The notes: a model not told the origin generated them from the sequence alone. Positions 1 to 7,301 are shown, numbered from the stretch's first letter. The stretch: 8,400 nt of DNA from an uncultured Asticcacaulis sp. (GCA_946480125.1 CAMLIY010000134.1:1-8400); one strand, 5' to 3'. Made by a program: numbers and translations.

Positions 1-3000
1 GAGGTGGGCAGCTTAAGCGCGACCCAGATGACCGCGCTTGACAAGACACAGGTAGCCGGCCTTTCGGAAAGTGGAGTCAGCGGCCTGACCTCAACCCAGA
101 TTTCAAGCCTGACCTCCACACAGATCACCAGCCTGACATCGACCCAGATCGGCGCCCTGACCGAGACCCAGGTTGCCGGACTATCGACCGCTTTGTTGGC
201 CGGACTGACTTCAACCCAGATTTCCGGCCTTACAGCCACGGGTATTGGTGCGCTTCAGGATACGCAGATCGCGGCGCTGGCCACCACCCAAATTGCCAAT
301 CTCAGCCTGACCGCACTGAATAGCCTGTCGGCGACCCAGGTAGATGAACTGACTGCCAGCCAACTGCACGCCCTGAGTTCGACGCAGATAAGCGGACTGT
401 CGATGACTGGCATTACGGGGCTGTCCGTCAGTGATTTTGCAATACTCACCACCACTCAGATCAAAGGGCTGACCGGCTCTCTTATCGCGGCCCTGACCAC
501 GACGCAGGTGGCCGGGCTGACGACAACCGATATTGCCAGCTTGTCGACAAGTCAGATGACCAGCCTGGCCTCAACCCAGCTTGAAGTCCTGACGACAGGG
601 CAGATGGCTGTTTTGACGTCTACGCAGATCAGCGCTCTGGCGACCGCAAGTCTGGGGGGCTTGACATCGACGGGCGTGTCGGTCCTGACCAATACACAGC
701 TGCGCGGAATTAGCTCGACTCTGATCGGATATCTGAACGAGACGAATATAGGGGGCTTGACCACAACTCAGCTTGTCAGCCTGACAACCACACAGATCAA
801 GGGCCTCAATGCTACTGAGATCCAGGCGCTCACGCAGACTCAGTTGTCGGCCTTTTCCACGTCGCAACTGGCTGCCATATCGACAGATGGCATTCAGGGA
901 CTGAATGACGACCAGATATCGGACATGACGCTGACGCAGCTGATGTCAATGACCTCGACCCAACTGGGCGCCTTGACGACCAGCCAGATTGCGGCGCTCA
1001 ATGCCACACATCTCGCCACACTGACCACCACCCAGCTTCATGGACTGAACGCCACGCAGATCGGGGCACTCAATCCGGATGAAATATCGGGCTTGACCTC
1101 AACAGCCCTGGCCAATTTTTATACAACCCAGATGTCCGGGCTGAACTATACGCAGCTCGGAGCTATGGCGACGGCGCAGATCAGCGCGCTGGGCACCACT
1201 CAGGTTGCCGCCATCAGTGCCGGTGCCATTTCGGGTCTGAATGAAACCCAGATCAATGCCTTGACGCTGGCTCAGGTGGCAGCTTTGACGGTCACCCAGG
1301 TGGCGGCGATGGAGACAGAAGACGTAGCCGACCTGAATGTGACGCAGATCGCCGCCTTCAGCACGACACAGCTGAAAAGCCTGACCACAACGCAAATCGG
1401 CAACCTGACCACCACTCAGGTCCAGGCGCTAACGACGGCTCAGGTCGGTAATCTGACCACGCTTCAGCTCAAGGGGCTGACCACAACGGAAATGGCGGTC
1501 CTGACCACTGCGCAGCTTCAGGCCCTGACAACCACGCAGATGGCCGCCTTGACGGTAACGGCGGTGAGCGGGTTTACCGAAACACAGTTGCAGGCGTTGA
1601 CGACAACCCAGTTCAAGGCCCTGACCCCGTTACAGCTCGGCGCCTTGGCAGCCACCGGCATGGCCGCCCTCACGACCCTGCAACTGGCAATCCTGACATC
1701 GACACAGATGGCGGGACTGAACGCCACGGAAGCCGCGGCTATCACCACGACGCAACTGGCATCCCTGAGCTCGACACAATTGTCCGGATTATCCGTAACT
1801 GGCATGGCCGGACTGACGGCAGACCTAGTGGCCGCCCTTTCGGCGACGCAGCTCAAGGGGCTCAGCTCCACACAATTTTCCGGGTTATCGACCGCCTATA
1901 TTGGCGCTCTTACGGCCTCACAGATTGCGGCCCTGACCACGACCCAGCTCAAAGGGTTGACGGCTGACCAGATCGGCGCCTTGTCAACCACCGACATAAC
2001 AGCCTTAAGTCCTAACCAGCTCTACAGCCTTACACCGACACAGTTGACCGGACTGGTTTCCACCGGGATAAATGCTCTGAGCGCGACGCAGCTGGGCGCC
2101 TTAAGTTCCGGGCAAATCAGCGGGCTGTCCTCCACTGGTCTGGCCGGACTGACTGCGGACCAGACGGCAGTCCTCACCACCACGCAGATATCTGGCCTGA
2201 CCCAGACACAGATGGGGGTGCTGTCTACCACCGTCATCAATGCCCTGACCCAGACACAGATTTCCCAATTGACCATGGTGCAGTTCGGTTCGCTGTCTGG
2301 TACAGGTGTAGCGGCGCTGCTTGAGGCGCACATCGATTCCATTACCACTACCCAGATTGCATCGCTGTCTAATACCGGCGTCAGCGGCATGACAGCGACC
2401 GAGATGGCCGCCTTGTCGCTCGATCAGTTGGGGGCATTCAATTCAACACAGATCAGCGCCTTGTCAACGGATGCCATTAGCGGGCTCACGGAAACCCAGA
2501 TCGAAGCCCTGACCCTGACTCAGTTGGCCGGTTTGACGGCCACGCAGATCGGTTCATTGTCCGCGGCCGACATCACAGCCCTTAGCACCACTGAAATCGC
2601 TTCGCTGACAACAACGCAACTGGCTGGCCTGGTGCGTATGCAGCTTCGCGCCATGACCACAGCGCAGATCGCCGCTTTGACAACGGCGCAGGTCGGCAGC
2701 CTGTCGGCGACACAGCTCTCCAACTTAACCACCAACGAAATCTCAGCCCTGACGGTGACGCAGTTCAAGACCTTGTCTTCCTACCAGTTTGGCGCATTGA
2801 CCGTGACTCAGCTTGATTATCTCTCTCCTGGTGAGATGGCGTCAATTTCAGGCATTCAGATCAGTGGCCTCACAACCACGACGATGTCCAACCTGGGTAC
2901 GCCTTTCCTGACGGGCCTGAATGCCTATCAGATAGAAGCCATGACACCGGATCAGATCAGTTATCTGACGCCCGCCCAGATCGGCAGCCTGTCGGCCATT

Positions 3001-3033
3001 CAGCTGGCCGCGCTGAAGGCCGCGCAAGGATAG
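1..3033 (+). CDS. Giant octapeptide-repeat protein, 5'-truncated by the window edge
   Basis: 1010 residues are visible: a partial unit (EVGS), 125 complete 8-residue units and a six-residue tail (LKAAQG) before TAG. Consensus is L-[ST]-x-T-Q-[IVL]-x-[AGS]. By hand count position 1 is Leu/Ile/Met/Phe in 125/125 units, position 2 is Ser/Thr/Asn/Asp in 112, position 5 is Gln in 84, position 6 is hydrophobic in 123 and position 8 is Ala/Gly/Ser in 102. There is no Cys or Trp and few charges. The GTG at position 4 is in frame but is not the true start, because EVGS already fits positions 5-8 of a unit. No C-terminal barrel, anchor or secretion domain follows the repeats. From memory, similar LTTTQIxAL-type arrays occur in large proteobacterial proteins loosely annotated as adhesin or heme-utilization; that is unchecked and does not establish a function. 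Structural, adhesive or scaffold roles are guesses. The gene is real; its function is unknown. Confidence 0.9.
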   Translation, partial: EVGSLSATQMTALDKTQVAGLSESGVSGLTSTQISSLTSTQITSLTSTQIGALTETQVAGLSTALLAGLTSTQISGLTATGIGALQDTQIAALATTQIANLSLTALNSLSATQVDELTASQLHALSSTQISGLSMTGITGLSVSDFAILTTTQIKGLTGSLIAALTTTQVAGLTTTDIASLSTSQMTSLASTQLEVLTTGQMAVLTSTQISALATASLGGLTSTGVSVLTNTQLRGISSTLIGYLNETNIGGLTTTQLVSLTTTQIKGLNATEIQALTQTQLSAFSTSQLAAISTDGIQGLNDDQISDMTLTQLMSMTSTQLGALTTSQIAALNATHLATLTTTQLHGLNATQIGALNPDEISGLTSTALANFYTTQMSGLNYTQLGAMATAQISALGTTQVAAISAGAISGLNETQINALTLAQVAALTVTQVAAMETEDVADLNVTQIAAFSTTQLKSLTTTQIGNLTTTQVQALTTAQVGNLTTLQLKGLTTTEMAVLTTAQLQALTTTQMAALTVTAVSGFTETQLQALTTTQFKALTPLQLGALAATGMAALTTLQLAILTSTQMAGLNATEAAAITTTQLASLSSTQLSGLSVTGMAGLTADLVAALSATQLKGLSSTQFSGLSTAYIGALTASQIAALTTTQLKGLTADQIGALSTTDITALSPNQLYSLTPTQLTGLVSTGINALSATQLGALSSGQISGLSSTGLAGLTADQTAVLTTTQISGLTQTQMGVLSTTVINALTQTQISQLTMVQFGSLSGTGVAALLEAHIDSITTTQIASLSNTGVSGMTATEMAALSLDQLGAFNSTQISALSTDAISGLTETQIEALTLTQLAGLTATQIGSLSAADITALSTTEIASLTTTQLAGLVRMQLRAMTTAQIAALTTAQVGSLSATQLSNLTTNEISALTVTQFKTLSSYQFGALTVTQLDYLSPGEMASISGIQISGLTTTTMSNLGTPFLTGLNAYQIEAMTPDQISYLTPAQIGSLSAIQLAALKAAQG
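13..3012 (+). repeat. 125 tandem 24-bp units coding for octapeptides
   Basis: Unit n begins at 13+24(n-1), and the phase never slips across 3000 bp. Neighbouring units coding for the same peptide use different synonymous codons. Units 4-6, for example, spell Leu-Thr-Ser-Thr-Gln-Ile as ctgacctcaacccagatt, ctgacctccacacagatc and ctgacatcgacccagatc. The repeat is therefore conserved as protein rather than as DNA, which suggests an old array under selection rather than a recent slippage expansion. A higher-order period of 7 units (168 bp) is seen in the pattern of residue substitutions. Confidence 0.95.
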
Positions 3034-3036
3034 CTA
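3031..3036. other. Abutting convergent stop codons (TAGCTA)
   Basis: TAG at 3031-3033 ends the repeat gene on the plus strand. The next three bases, CTA at 3034-3036, are the TAG stop of the minus-strand autotransporter gene. The spacing is 0 bp and the six bases are a perfect palindrome. There is no room for a terminator between the genes, so any transcript end must lie inside the opposing coding region. Confidence 0.95.
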
Positions 3037-6000
3037 GAACTGGAAGCGCGTACGAAGGGATACTGACGTATTGGTATATTCCGGCAGCTCCTGGTATTCC
3101 GCTTCTATGGAGAAATAGCTGTAGGGATTATCGGCGGATAACCGGAAACCTGCGACCGGGCCGCCGCCTTCTATATTGCCGCCCACAAGGGTGAAGCTGT
3201 CGCCTCCGCTAAAATTAGCCACGGTGTCAGGCAGGGTGGCGGACAGGTTCTGTTTGTAGCCCACCCACAATTCCGGCTTCAGGAACGGGGTCCGGTAGCT
3301 GAGATTCAGCAGGGCGGTTGAGGTTAGCAGATGACCGTCACGTTCGCCGACGGTCAGGTCGAAATAATCGCCGCCACCGCTTTCTGTATGATCATTTTCA
3401 TGAAGTTGATAATAATCAACCAGTACTTCCGGCTTCACGGCCCATTTGTTGAAGCTGAAATCATAAGACGCGCCTGTACCGGCACTGGCTGAATAGCCGT
3501 CCCATTTCGCGGTGGCGAGGTGATCCACGGTTGTGGTCAATATGTTGCGTGTACTTTTGAACGTATCATAACCGACGCCGGCATGCAGCCAGGCTTTCAG
3601 ACCGCTGGTATTCAGCCGCCAGTATGCCCCGAGAGTCAGATCAGAATTGGACATGCCTTCTGCGGCTAGTGCAAAGGTATCGCGCGGTGAAGCGGAGGTG
3701 ATCGATAGATAGGTACCAACCATCTGGTTGCCATAGACCTGTCTTTCGCGACCGCCGGCGAAGCTGAAACCGGTCGATTTGAAACCGGCCGTGTCGCTGT
3801 AAGCGCGGTTGATGCCGTAGCCGTATTCCTGAAGCCAGTATTGCCCGCCATTATTATCCGGGATCAGGGTGAGATTGCTCAAAGAACGGTTCAGCGAGGC
3901 CGAACCAACCGAAAGCGAGATGAGGTTTTCGCCTGAATAATCGGGCAGGTACTGGTTGTAAACCTGATCGAAGGCGTCCTTATCCGTGGCCGCCAGCAGG
4001 GATGATTTGGCGCCTGAATCCTGAGCGACAACGGCCAGGACCGGCATCAGCGCGGCATACTGATTCGCTGAGTAGCCGGCCTCGTCCTGAGTTTTCAGGC
4101 GGAAATTGGCGGAGAGGGCGGTATTCGTATCGTTAAGCGTCAGGTCGGAATGATAGAGATACGGAATATAGCCATCCAGCGTAGAGGTCGTCATGTCTCC
4201 CAGACTGATGCTTGAGCCAGTCAGGATGGTGAAACGGGTCGGATCGGTCAGGATCTTGTCGAGTGTCAGGTAAAGCTTGGCGCCGTCGTCGAAGACCGCC
4301 GTACCGGAGCCGGCCAGGATTGGCACGCCTGGCGTATCCACAGCGAGGGTGAGGGCGAGGGTGCTGTCCGATCCGACATGCAGTGTGCTGAATTTGACAG
4401 CGCTGCCGGCGATCAGCCCGGCGCTGGCGCCGCTGTCGATATCCATGGCGATATCGCCCGCTGAGGTTAGCTTGCCGAGGTAAATCGCGTCGTTGGTCAG
4501 GGTGAAACGGCCGGTGCCCGCGCCGTAATCGACATTGCCGTAAATATAGCCGCCGGAGGAAGACAGGCTGTCATTGCCAGAGCCGAACAGGATGTTGCCG
4601 TATATGTAGGGCGCGGCAATAGCCTCATCGTCGTCGCTGTCGGTCGCGTTATTATCCACTTGGGTAACGGTAACGCCGGACGTATTGGCGCTCACATCAA
4701 TGGCAGTGGCCTTGCCGGTGATCGTGTCGGTCGTGCCGTCGCCATCATCGTCGGTCGCGGTGATGGTCGCGCTGATCGTCCCGCTGTTGGTGATCGATGT
4801 CAGGCTGCCCGAAGAATCGGCAATGGCGGTGGCGCTGCCGGTTGAGCCGGAGGATGAGGCATAGATGCCGGAACTGGCGCCAACATTTATGGCCGGCAAG
4901 CTGGCGTCCGGCGCGATACTGACGGCAGTCGCCTTCCCGACATTGGAGACGGTATAGACGGTATTGCTATCAGCATCTTCGGCGGAGGTGAGATATCGCG
5001 TCGTTGTGGCGGTAACCGTGCCGGTGACATCAAGCAGGGGCGTGGTGGCGCCGTTGAGCAGGGAAATGGCGGTGGCGTTCCCGCCATAGGAAGTGGCTGT
5101 AATCGAGCCTGAGGTCCCTATGCCATTGTCGATAAGTGTCGTATAGCCCGTGCCGCCGATTTGCAGGGCGGTGGCGTCAACGCCGGGATGCACACCATAA
5201 GCGCCGATAGCCCCACGATTGAGCAGACCATAATTGACAGAGGGCGGATCAATGGCCGTTGAGGTGTAGGTTAGGCCGCCCAGTGTGATATTTTCTGTCG
5301 ACGAGCCTATCGCCAGGGCCGGCGCCGCGCCGTATTGCGTCAAGCTGGCCGTTGATTGCGCAGTGTCAACAAGGCCGTCGCCGTCTTCGTCTGTATTGTC
5401 GTCATCCGTGTTGGTAACCGCGGCACCAAGCAGGACACCATTGGCGACATTGCCGGCGATGCTTACCAGAGGGCCGTCCTGAAGCAGGTTATTATTTGGA
5501 ATCAGGTTCTCGTAAAGCGCTTGGGTAAGGGCTGATGTCGAGCTGTAGGCCGTACCACTGTAACTTCCGTCGATTATCAGATTTCCGCCCACATCGCCGG
5601 TAAGCTTGATCGCGGAGGCGGTGGCGCCAAGCGTGCTGACCGTGCCGGACAGGTAGACATTGCCGGTGACACCTTTTTCAAGCGATATGCCGGTCGAATT
5701 GTCACCAATCAGGGTCATGCCGCCATCATAGGTAAAGGCGCCCTGGATATTGTTCTCGAAACGGATGCCATAGGAGGTATTGCCTTCCACATCGATAGTG
5801 GAATCGCTTGTGATGTAGACGTCACCCTTGAAAGGCGACATGCCGGTGGAATGAATACCATAACGGCCCGTGCCTTCGGCCCAGGGCGCGTCGACATAGC
5901 CGTCAAGCGTACCATCAAGGCTGGTTGTATCCGTAGCTGTATAATCATCGGTGACAGTGATATCGCCAGTCAGGGTCAGGCCCTTTGTGCGATCTGGAAA

Positions 6001-6279
6001 GTCGGTGATCAGGATGCCGGTCGAACCCGATTCCGAACCGGACATAGCTATATTGCCCTCGAAATCGAGGGCATTGTCGCTGTCAACGGTTAGGGCCGTG
6101 CCGCTGGTCAGGGTAATCGATCCGTCTGACGTCACCGTAAGGTCACCCGCCGAGCTGGTGATCAGGGGAGAGGTGGTCGCCGTCGAGATCGATGTTTCGG
6201 CAAGTGCCTGCAAACCGAGGCCTCCGCTACCGAGAACCAGTCCGAGGGCTGTGGCGGTTAGCAGGGAATGTTTACGCAT
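3034..6279 (-). CDS. Classical autotransporter (type Va) with beta-strand-rich passenger
   Basis: A complete 1081-residue protein predicted to be exported by Sec and to insert its own outer-membrane barrel. Residues 1-27 are a signal peptide (basic MRKH, hydrophobic core, AxA-type cleavage after LQALA). Residues 28 to about 800 are a Ser/Thr/Gly/Asp-rich passenger with beta-helix-like repeats. A G-x-A-T-A-[IV] motif recurs at roughly residues 400, 450, 482 and 522. Asp-rich loops of DxDGDGxxD type lie at 297-305 and 510-518, with a DSDDDE cluster at 547-552. From about residue 810 (QYWLQEYGYG) to the end is an autotransporter-type beta-barrel of alternating aromatic and polar strands, ending RTRFQF with the terminal Phe expected for BAM recognition. 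No cysteine was seen. The ATG at 6277-6279 is chosen because the signal peptide follows directly; the ribosome site is weak (GGAA about 10 bases upstream). The substrate or adhesive target cannot be deduced. No catalytic protease or lipase motif was recognised. Confidence 0.92.
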   Translation of the reverse strand: MRKHSLLTATALGLVLGSGGLGLQALAETSISTATTSPLITSSAGDLTVTSDGSITLTSGTALTVDSDNALDFEGNIAMSGSESGSTGILITDFPDRTKGLTLTGDITVTDDYTATDTTSLDGTLDGYVDAPWAEGTGRYGIHSTGMSPFKGDVYITSDSTIDVEGNTSYGIRFENNIQGAFTYDGGMTLIGDNSTGISLEKGVTGNVYLSGTVSTLGATASAIKLTGDVGGNLIIDGSYSGTAYSSTSALTQALYENLIPNNNLLQDGPLVSIAGNVANGVLLGAAVTNTDDDNTDEDGDGLVDTAQSTASLTQYGAAPALAIGSSTENITLGGLTYTSTAIDPPSVNYGLLNRGAIGAYGVHPGVDATALQIGGTGYTTLIDNGIGTSGSITATSYGGNATAISLLNGATTPLLDVTGTVTATTTRYLTSAEDADSNTVYTVSNVGKATAVSIAPDASLPAINVGASSGIYASSSGSTGSATAIADSSGSLTSITNSGTISATITATDDDGDGTTDTITGKATAIDVSANTSGVTVTQVDNNATDSDDDEAIAAPYIYGNILFGSGNDSLSSSGGYIYGNVDYGAGTGRFTLTNDAIYLGKLTSAGDIAMDIDSGASAGLIAGSAVKFSTLHVGSDSTLALTLAVDTPGVPILAGSGTAVFDDGAKLYLTLDKILTDPTRFTILTGSSISLGDMTTSTLDGYIPYLYHSDLTLNDTNTALSANFRLKTQDEAGYSANQYAALMPVLAVVAQDSGAKSSLLAATDKDAFDQVYNQYLPDYSGENLISLSVGSASLNRSLSNLTLIPDNNGGQYWLQEYGYGINRAYSDTAGFKSTGFSFAGGRERQVYGNQMVGTYLSITSASPRDTFALAAEGMSNSDLTLGAYWRLNTSGLKAWLHAGVGYDTFKSTRNILTTTVDHLATAKWDGYSASAGTGASYDFSFNKWAVKPEVLVDYYQLHENDHTESGGGDYFDLTVGERDGHLLTSTALLNLSYRTPFLKPELWVGYKQNLSATLPDTVANFSGGDSFTLVGGNIEGGGPVAGFRLSADNPYSYFSIEAEYQELPEYTNTSVSLRTRFQF

Positions 6280-6290
6280 GATGTCGGGGT

Positions 6291-6334
6291 TCCAATTTTC
6301 GCTTACGGGCCTTTGTCGGTGGCGCGAAAATGGA
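6291..6334. promoter_or_regulatory. Imperfect inverted repeat in the autotransporter 5' region
   Basis: The arm tccaattttcgc (6291-6302) is matched by gcgaaaatgga (6324-6334). The two are complementary over 11 bases with one bulged A and are separated by 21 bases. The element lies 12-55 bases upstream of the autotransporter start codon, so it could be an operator or a leader hairpin. No clear -35/-10 pair was found in the surrounding 218-bp divergent spacer (6280-6497) for either gene. The assignment as regulatory is inference. Confidence 0.35.
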
Positions 6335-6497
6335 AAATCACAAGGGCTCTATTAAGTCCGCTTTGATGCAGGCCTGACATTCCGCAACAAACCTGAAATG
6401 ATGCGGTAGCCACAAGACTGAAACATCGGTTAGGATTGTCCGGTACGGCAGCCAAAAACTCATTGGCGAATGACGCAAAAACAGGCATCAGACCAAA

Positions 6498-6851
6498 ATG
6501 ACTTTAATTCTTTACGGCATACCGAACTGCGATACGGTGAAAAAAGCGCGGGACTGGCTGACCGCCAATCACATCCGTCACGATTTCCACGATTACAAGA
6601 AGGCGGGCATCGATGCCGCGCGCCTTAAGGACTGGTCCGCGAAGATCGGCTGGGAAAAAGTGCTGAACCGCACGAGCAGCACCTTCAAAGCTTTGCCAGA
6701 TGAAGCGAAGCAAGACCTTGATGAGGCAAAAGCCATCGCTCTCATGATCGAACAGCCGTCAATGATCAAGCGACCTGTTTTCGAAACAAACGGAAAGATT
6801 GTTGCCGGATTTAAGCCCGACAGCGCCGAACTGAAAGTCCTGTTCAGTTAA
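6498..6851 (+). CDS. ArsC/Spx-family thioredoxin-fold protein, YffB-like
   Basis: A 117-residue cytoplasmic protein, the usual length of the ArsC/Spx/YffB family. It opens with a beta strand and the redox loop LYGIPNCDTVKKA, whose single cysteine is Cys11, followed by a helix (RDWLTANHI). The family HDYKKAGID segment comes next, then LNRTSSTFK (Arg58) and the conserved IKRPVF motif (Arg92-Pro93, the cis-Pro region), ending GKIVAGF. The pattern of one N-terminal Cys, an N-R segment, then KRP is the hallmark of YffB-type ArsC relatives. In true arsenate reductases three arginines help bind arsenate. Here only two align, so arsenate reduction is doubtful; a glutathione-dependent thiol reductase role has been suggested for YffB. 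The gene stands alone, diverges from the autotransporter gene, and its last 8 bp overlap the convergent DUF2147 gene. The ATG at 6498 fits the family N-terminus. Confidence 0.9.
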   Translation: MTLILYGIPNCDTVKKARDWLTANHIRHDFHDYKKAGIDAARLKDWSAKIGWEKVLNRTSSTFKALPDEAKQDLDEAKAIALMIEQPSMIKRPVFETNGKIVAGFKPDSAELKVLFS

Positions 6852-7218
6852 CGCGCGTCCAGGTTTCGGACCGGCAGATGCGATCGCCGAACAGGCATTC
6901 CCGACTGTACAGATTCGTGTCATCCAGGGTGAGCAGGGCGGCGTATGTCTTGCCTTCGTTAGGGCTGTATGCCTTGCCTTTCCAGCCTCTGGCGCCATCG
7001 CGGACAAGATCGTAGAAAACCTTGTCGCCGACGTGCGCCTTGCTTTTAGTCGTCGGACTGAGCCAGGCGATCTTGCCGCAGACGCCGCCAGGACAGGGCG
7101 CGAAGATGACGCGCGCCTGTCCATTGGACCGTTGCCAAGTGCCGGTCAGATCTGCGGCCCGGACGGCCTCAGGCAAGACCAGTGAAACACCAATAATAAA
7201 CAACGCCAATAACCGCAT
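6844..7218 (-). CDS. Secreted DUF2147 domain protein
   Basis: A 124-residue protein with a signal peptide at residues 1-21 (MRLLALFIIGVSLVLPEAVRA, cleavage before ADLTG), so it is probably periplasmic. The mature part begins with the DUF2147 signature GTWQRSNGQARVIFAPC, then GVCGKIAWL, GDKVFYDL and GWKGKAY, and ends SETWTRVN. Four cysteines at 42, 47, 108 and 115 could form two disulfides. The family is widespread in Proteobacteria and small (about 110-140 residues). Its biochemical function is unknown; a small lipocalin-like barrel is plausible. The TGA stop (6844-6846) lies inside the end of the opposing ArsC-like gene. A TATAAT box sits 29 bases upstream of the ATG, so this gene probably has its own promoter despite being co-oriented with the ferric reductase gene. 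Confidence 0.88.
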   Translation of the reverse strand: MRLLALFIIGVSLVLPEAVRAADLTGTWQRSNGQARVIFAPCPGGVCGKIAWLSPTTKSKAHVGDKVFYDLVRDGARGWKGKAYSPNEGKTYAALLTLDDTNLYSRECLFGDRICRSETWTRVN

Positions 7219-7246
7219 GAGCTAAAGTTCCCAAACCTTTTGGAGC

Positions 7247-7252
7247 ATTATA
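7247..7252 (-). promoter_or_regulatory. Candidate -10 box for the DUF2147 gene
   Basis: The minus strand reads GCGTATAATGCTCC, a perfect TATAAT. It lies in the 67-bp spacer between the ferric reductase stop and the DUF2147 start, with 28 bases between it and the ATG. The hexamer 17 bases upstream (ACCAAA) is a poor -35, so the promoter may be weak or activator-dependent. Position and match support it; activity is inferred. Confidence 0.45.
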
Positions 7253-7276
7253 CGCTTTGTTGCCTGTGCTTTGGTT

Positions 7277-7301
7277 AAAAAAATGTCAGTCGCCGATGGC
7301 G
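7277..7301 (-). terminator. Weak possible intrinsic terminator after the ferric reductase gene
   Basis: On the minus strand the last codons contain CGCC-ATC-GGCG (7291-7301), a 4-bp GC stem with a 3-base loop. The stop codon and then seven consecutive T follow (7277-7283). The stem is short, overlaps the coding end, and lies 7 bases from the T run, which is farther than usual. It may only attenuate transcription. Confidence 0.25.

Noticed and set aside
4..6. GTG as the start of the repeat gene
   Set aside because: The frame is open at base 1 and the residues EVGS fit the end of a preceding octad, so the gene starts upstream of the window.
255..2768. Several open frames on the minus strand across the repeat gene
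   Set aside because: They mirror the 24-bp periodic coding frame, have low-complexity composition and match no family; they are by-products of the repeat.
13..3012. CRISPR array or RTX, pentapeptide or TxT ice-binding repeat
   Set aside because: The units have no spacers and are continuous coding sequence. They lack the Gly/Asp nonapeptide of RTX, the 5-residue period of pentapeptide repeats, and the strictly kept TxT face of ice-binding beta-solenoids.
5951..6355. 134-residue plus-strand frame opposite the autotransporter N-terminus
   Set aside because: It lies opposite a well-supported signal peptide and passenger and shows no recognisable domain.
6280..6497. Sigma-70-type promoters for the divergent pair
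   Set aside because: No -35/-10 pair with correct spacing could be picked out by eye on either strand.
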